Origin: DASQDN01 sp035630195
GTDB taxonomy: Bacteria > Acidobacteriota > Terriglobia > Bryobacterales > Bryobacteraceae
Assembly (NCBI GenBank): GCA_035630195.1
Contig: DASQLD010000292.1
Location: forward strand, 1-6,535
Length of the DNA stretch: 6,535 bases
Direction of reading: 5' to 3'
Shown: piece by piece, positions 6,055 to 6,535 of the stretch
Numbering within the stretch: the first letter of the stretch is position 1
How the letters are laid out: every line of letters starts with the position of its first letter
Made by a program: the position numbers and the translations under genes
The notes under the pieces: generated by a model
Database searches by the model: none
Seen by the model: the letters and a program-made list of their open reading frames with translations, nothing else
Told to the model about the DNA's origin: nothing

Positions 6055-6535
6055 AGCGTTCTGACTTTGGTCAGGCATGGACAGGCTTCCTACATGTCCG
6101 AGGATTACGACCGGCTATCGGCTCTCGGAGAAGAACAATCCCGGAAGCTGGGTGAGTTTTGGGTCCGGCACGAGATAGTGTTTGATGTTTGCTTCAGTGG
6201 TCCTGCGCGCCGTCACACGCGCACAGTCGAGATCGCCAGCGAAGCGGTGCAGGACGCGGGACTGCCGTGGCCGGACGTTCAGATCGTTCCCGAACTCGAC
6301 GAATTCGACGCGTTTCGTGTTGCGCGAGAGCTAACGCCGCGGTTAGTCGATTGCGATCCCGAGATCCGGAGGCTGAACGACGAGTTCTTTTCAAATCGCC
6401 ACTCGCCCGAAGCGGGTCGATTGCTGCAGAAGCTGTTCGAAGCGGTTTCGAGAAGTTGGTGCAGCGGACAATATGACATTCCGGACCTCGAATCGTGGGC
6501 GCAGTTCCGCGCGCGTGTGCAACGAGCGATCGATG
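6052..6535 (+). CDS. Histidine phosphatase superfamily (phosphoglycerate-mutase-like) protein, 3' end cut off by the window
   Basis: The visible 161 codons begin MSVLTLVRHGQAS, the classic first strand with the RHG motif (R8, H9, G10); H9 would be the phosphorylated histidine. SGPARRHTRTVEIA (49-62) corresponds to the second phosphate-binding arginine motif, in the place of the common S-x-L-x-R-A-x-x-T-A, with R53 or R54 as the likely ligand. PELDEF (80-85) supplies the acidic residue that follows. Residues about 86-161 are a helical insertion longer than in the smallest family members. The second catalytic histidine would lie beyond the right edge. The enzyme is cytoplasmic (no leader) and acts as a phosphatase or mutase on a phosphorylated small molecule or protein; the sequence does not say which. 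It diverges from the glycosyltransferase gene across 124 bases and has no evident link to the polysaccharide genes. Confidence 0.88.
   Translation, partial: MSVLTLVRHGQASYMSEDYDRLSALGEEQSRKLGEFWVRHEIVFDVCFSGPARRHTRTVEIASEAVQDAGLPWPDVQIVPELDEFDAFRVARELTPRLVDCDPEIRRLNDEFFSNRHSPEAGRLLQKLFEAVSRSWCSGQYDIPDLESWAQFRARVQRAID

Noticed and set aside
1..6535. CRISPR, tRNA, insertion sequence or phage elements
   Set aside because: No regularly spaced repeats, no cloverleaf-like GTTCRANNC segment with paired arms and no transposase or integrase motifs were found on either strand.

Overview
The window reads as a stretch of a bacterial chromosome with a Gram-negative cell plan. It is moderately GC-rich (mid-to-high 50s percent by eye) and densely coded. 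The evidence for an outer membrane is a large TPR protein whose C-terminal third looks like a transmembrane beta-barrel, next to secreted carbohydrate-active proteins. The protein style (Tat-type leader on a polysaccharide-degrading toroid protein, TPR plus barrel proteins, large hypothetical secreted glycosidases) reminds me of Acidobacteriota such as the Bryobacterales/Solibacter group. That is an impression from memory, not a demonstrated placement. No tRNA, rRNA, insertion sequence, CRISPR array or phage gene was seen.

Layout. Positions 1-1195 (minus strand) hold the first 398 codons of a secreted, helix-rich protein that resembles (alpha/alpha) toroid polysaccharide lyases/hydrolases; it runs off the left edge. 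A 65-base gap separates it from a divergent pair on the plus strand. The first of the pair (1261-3246) is a TPR protein with a predicted C-terminal outer-membrane barrel. The second (3230-5158) overlaps it by 17 bases and is a secreted protein with a TIM-barrel glycoside-hydrolase-like domain. Converging on that pair, with only four bases between the stop codons, is a GTG-started family 2 glycosyltransferase of the dolichyl/polyprenyl-phosphate mannosyltransferase type (5163-5927, minus). A 124-base divergent intergenic region with a 17-bp dyad and promoter-like elements follows. From 6052 to the right edge is the N-terminal part of a histidine phosphatase (phosphoglycerate-mutase-like) gene.

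How the genes may work together. A TPR plus barrel protein overlapping a secreted glycosidase gene is the architecture of the export end of synthase-dependent exopolysaccharide systems (PgaA with PgaB, PelB with PelA, BcsC with BcsZ). The divergent lyase-like gene and the nearby lipid-linked-sugar-type glycosyltransferase fit a polysaccharide theme. The defining parts of the known systems are not in the window: there is no membrane synthase with PilZ/c-di-GMP features and no polysaccharide deacetylase domain. The best reading is therefore a candidate, apparently undescribed, polysaccharide export/trimming module. The family assignments of the individual domains are firmer than the system-level proposal. 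The histidine phosphatase looks like an unrelated housekeeping neighbour.
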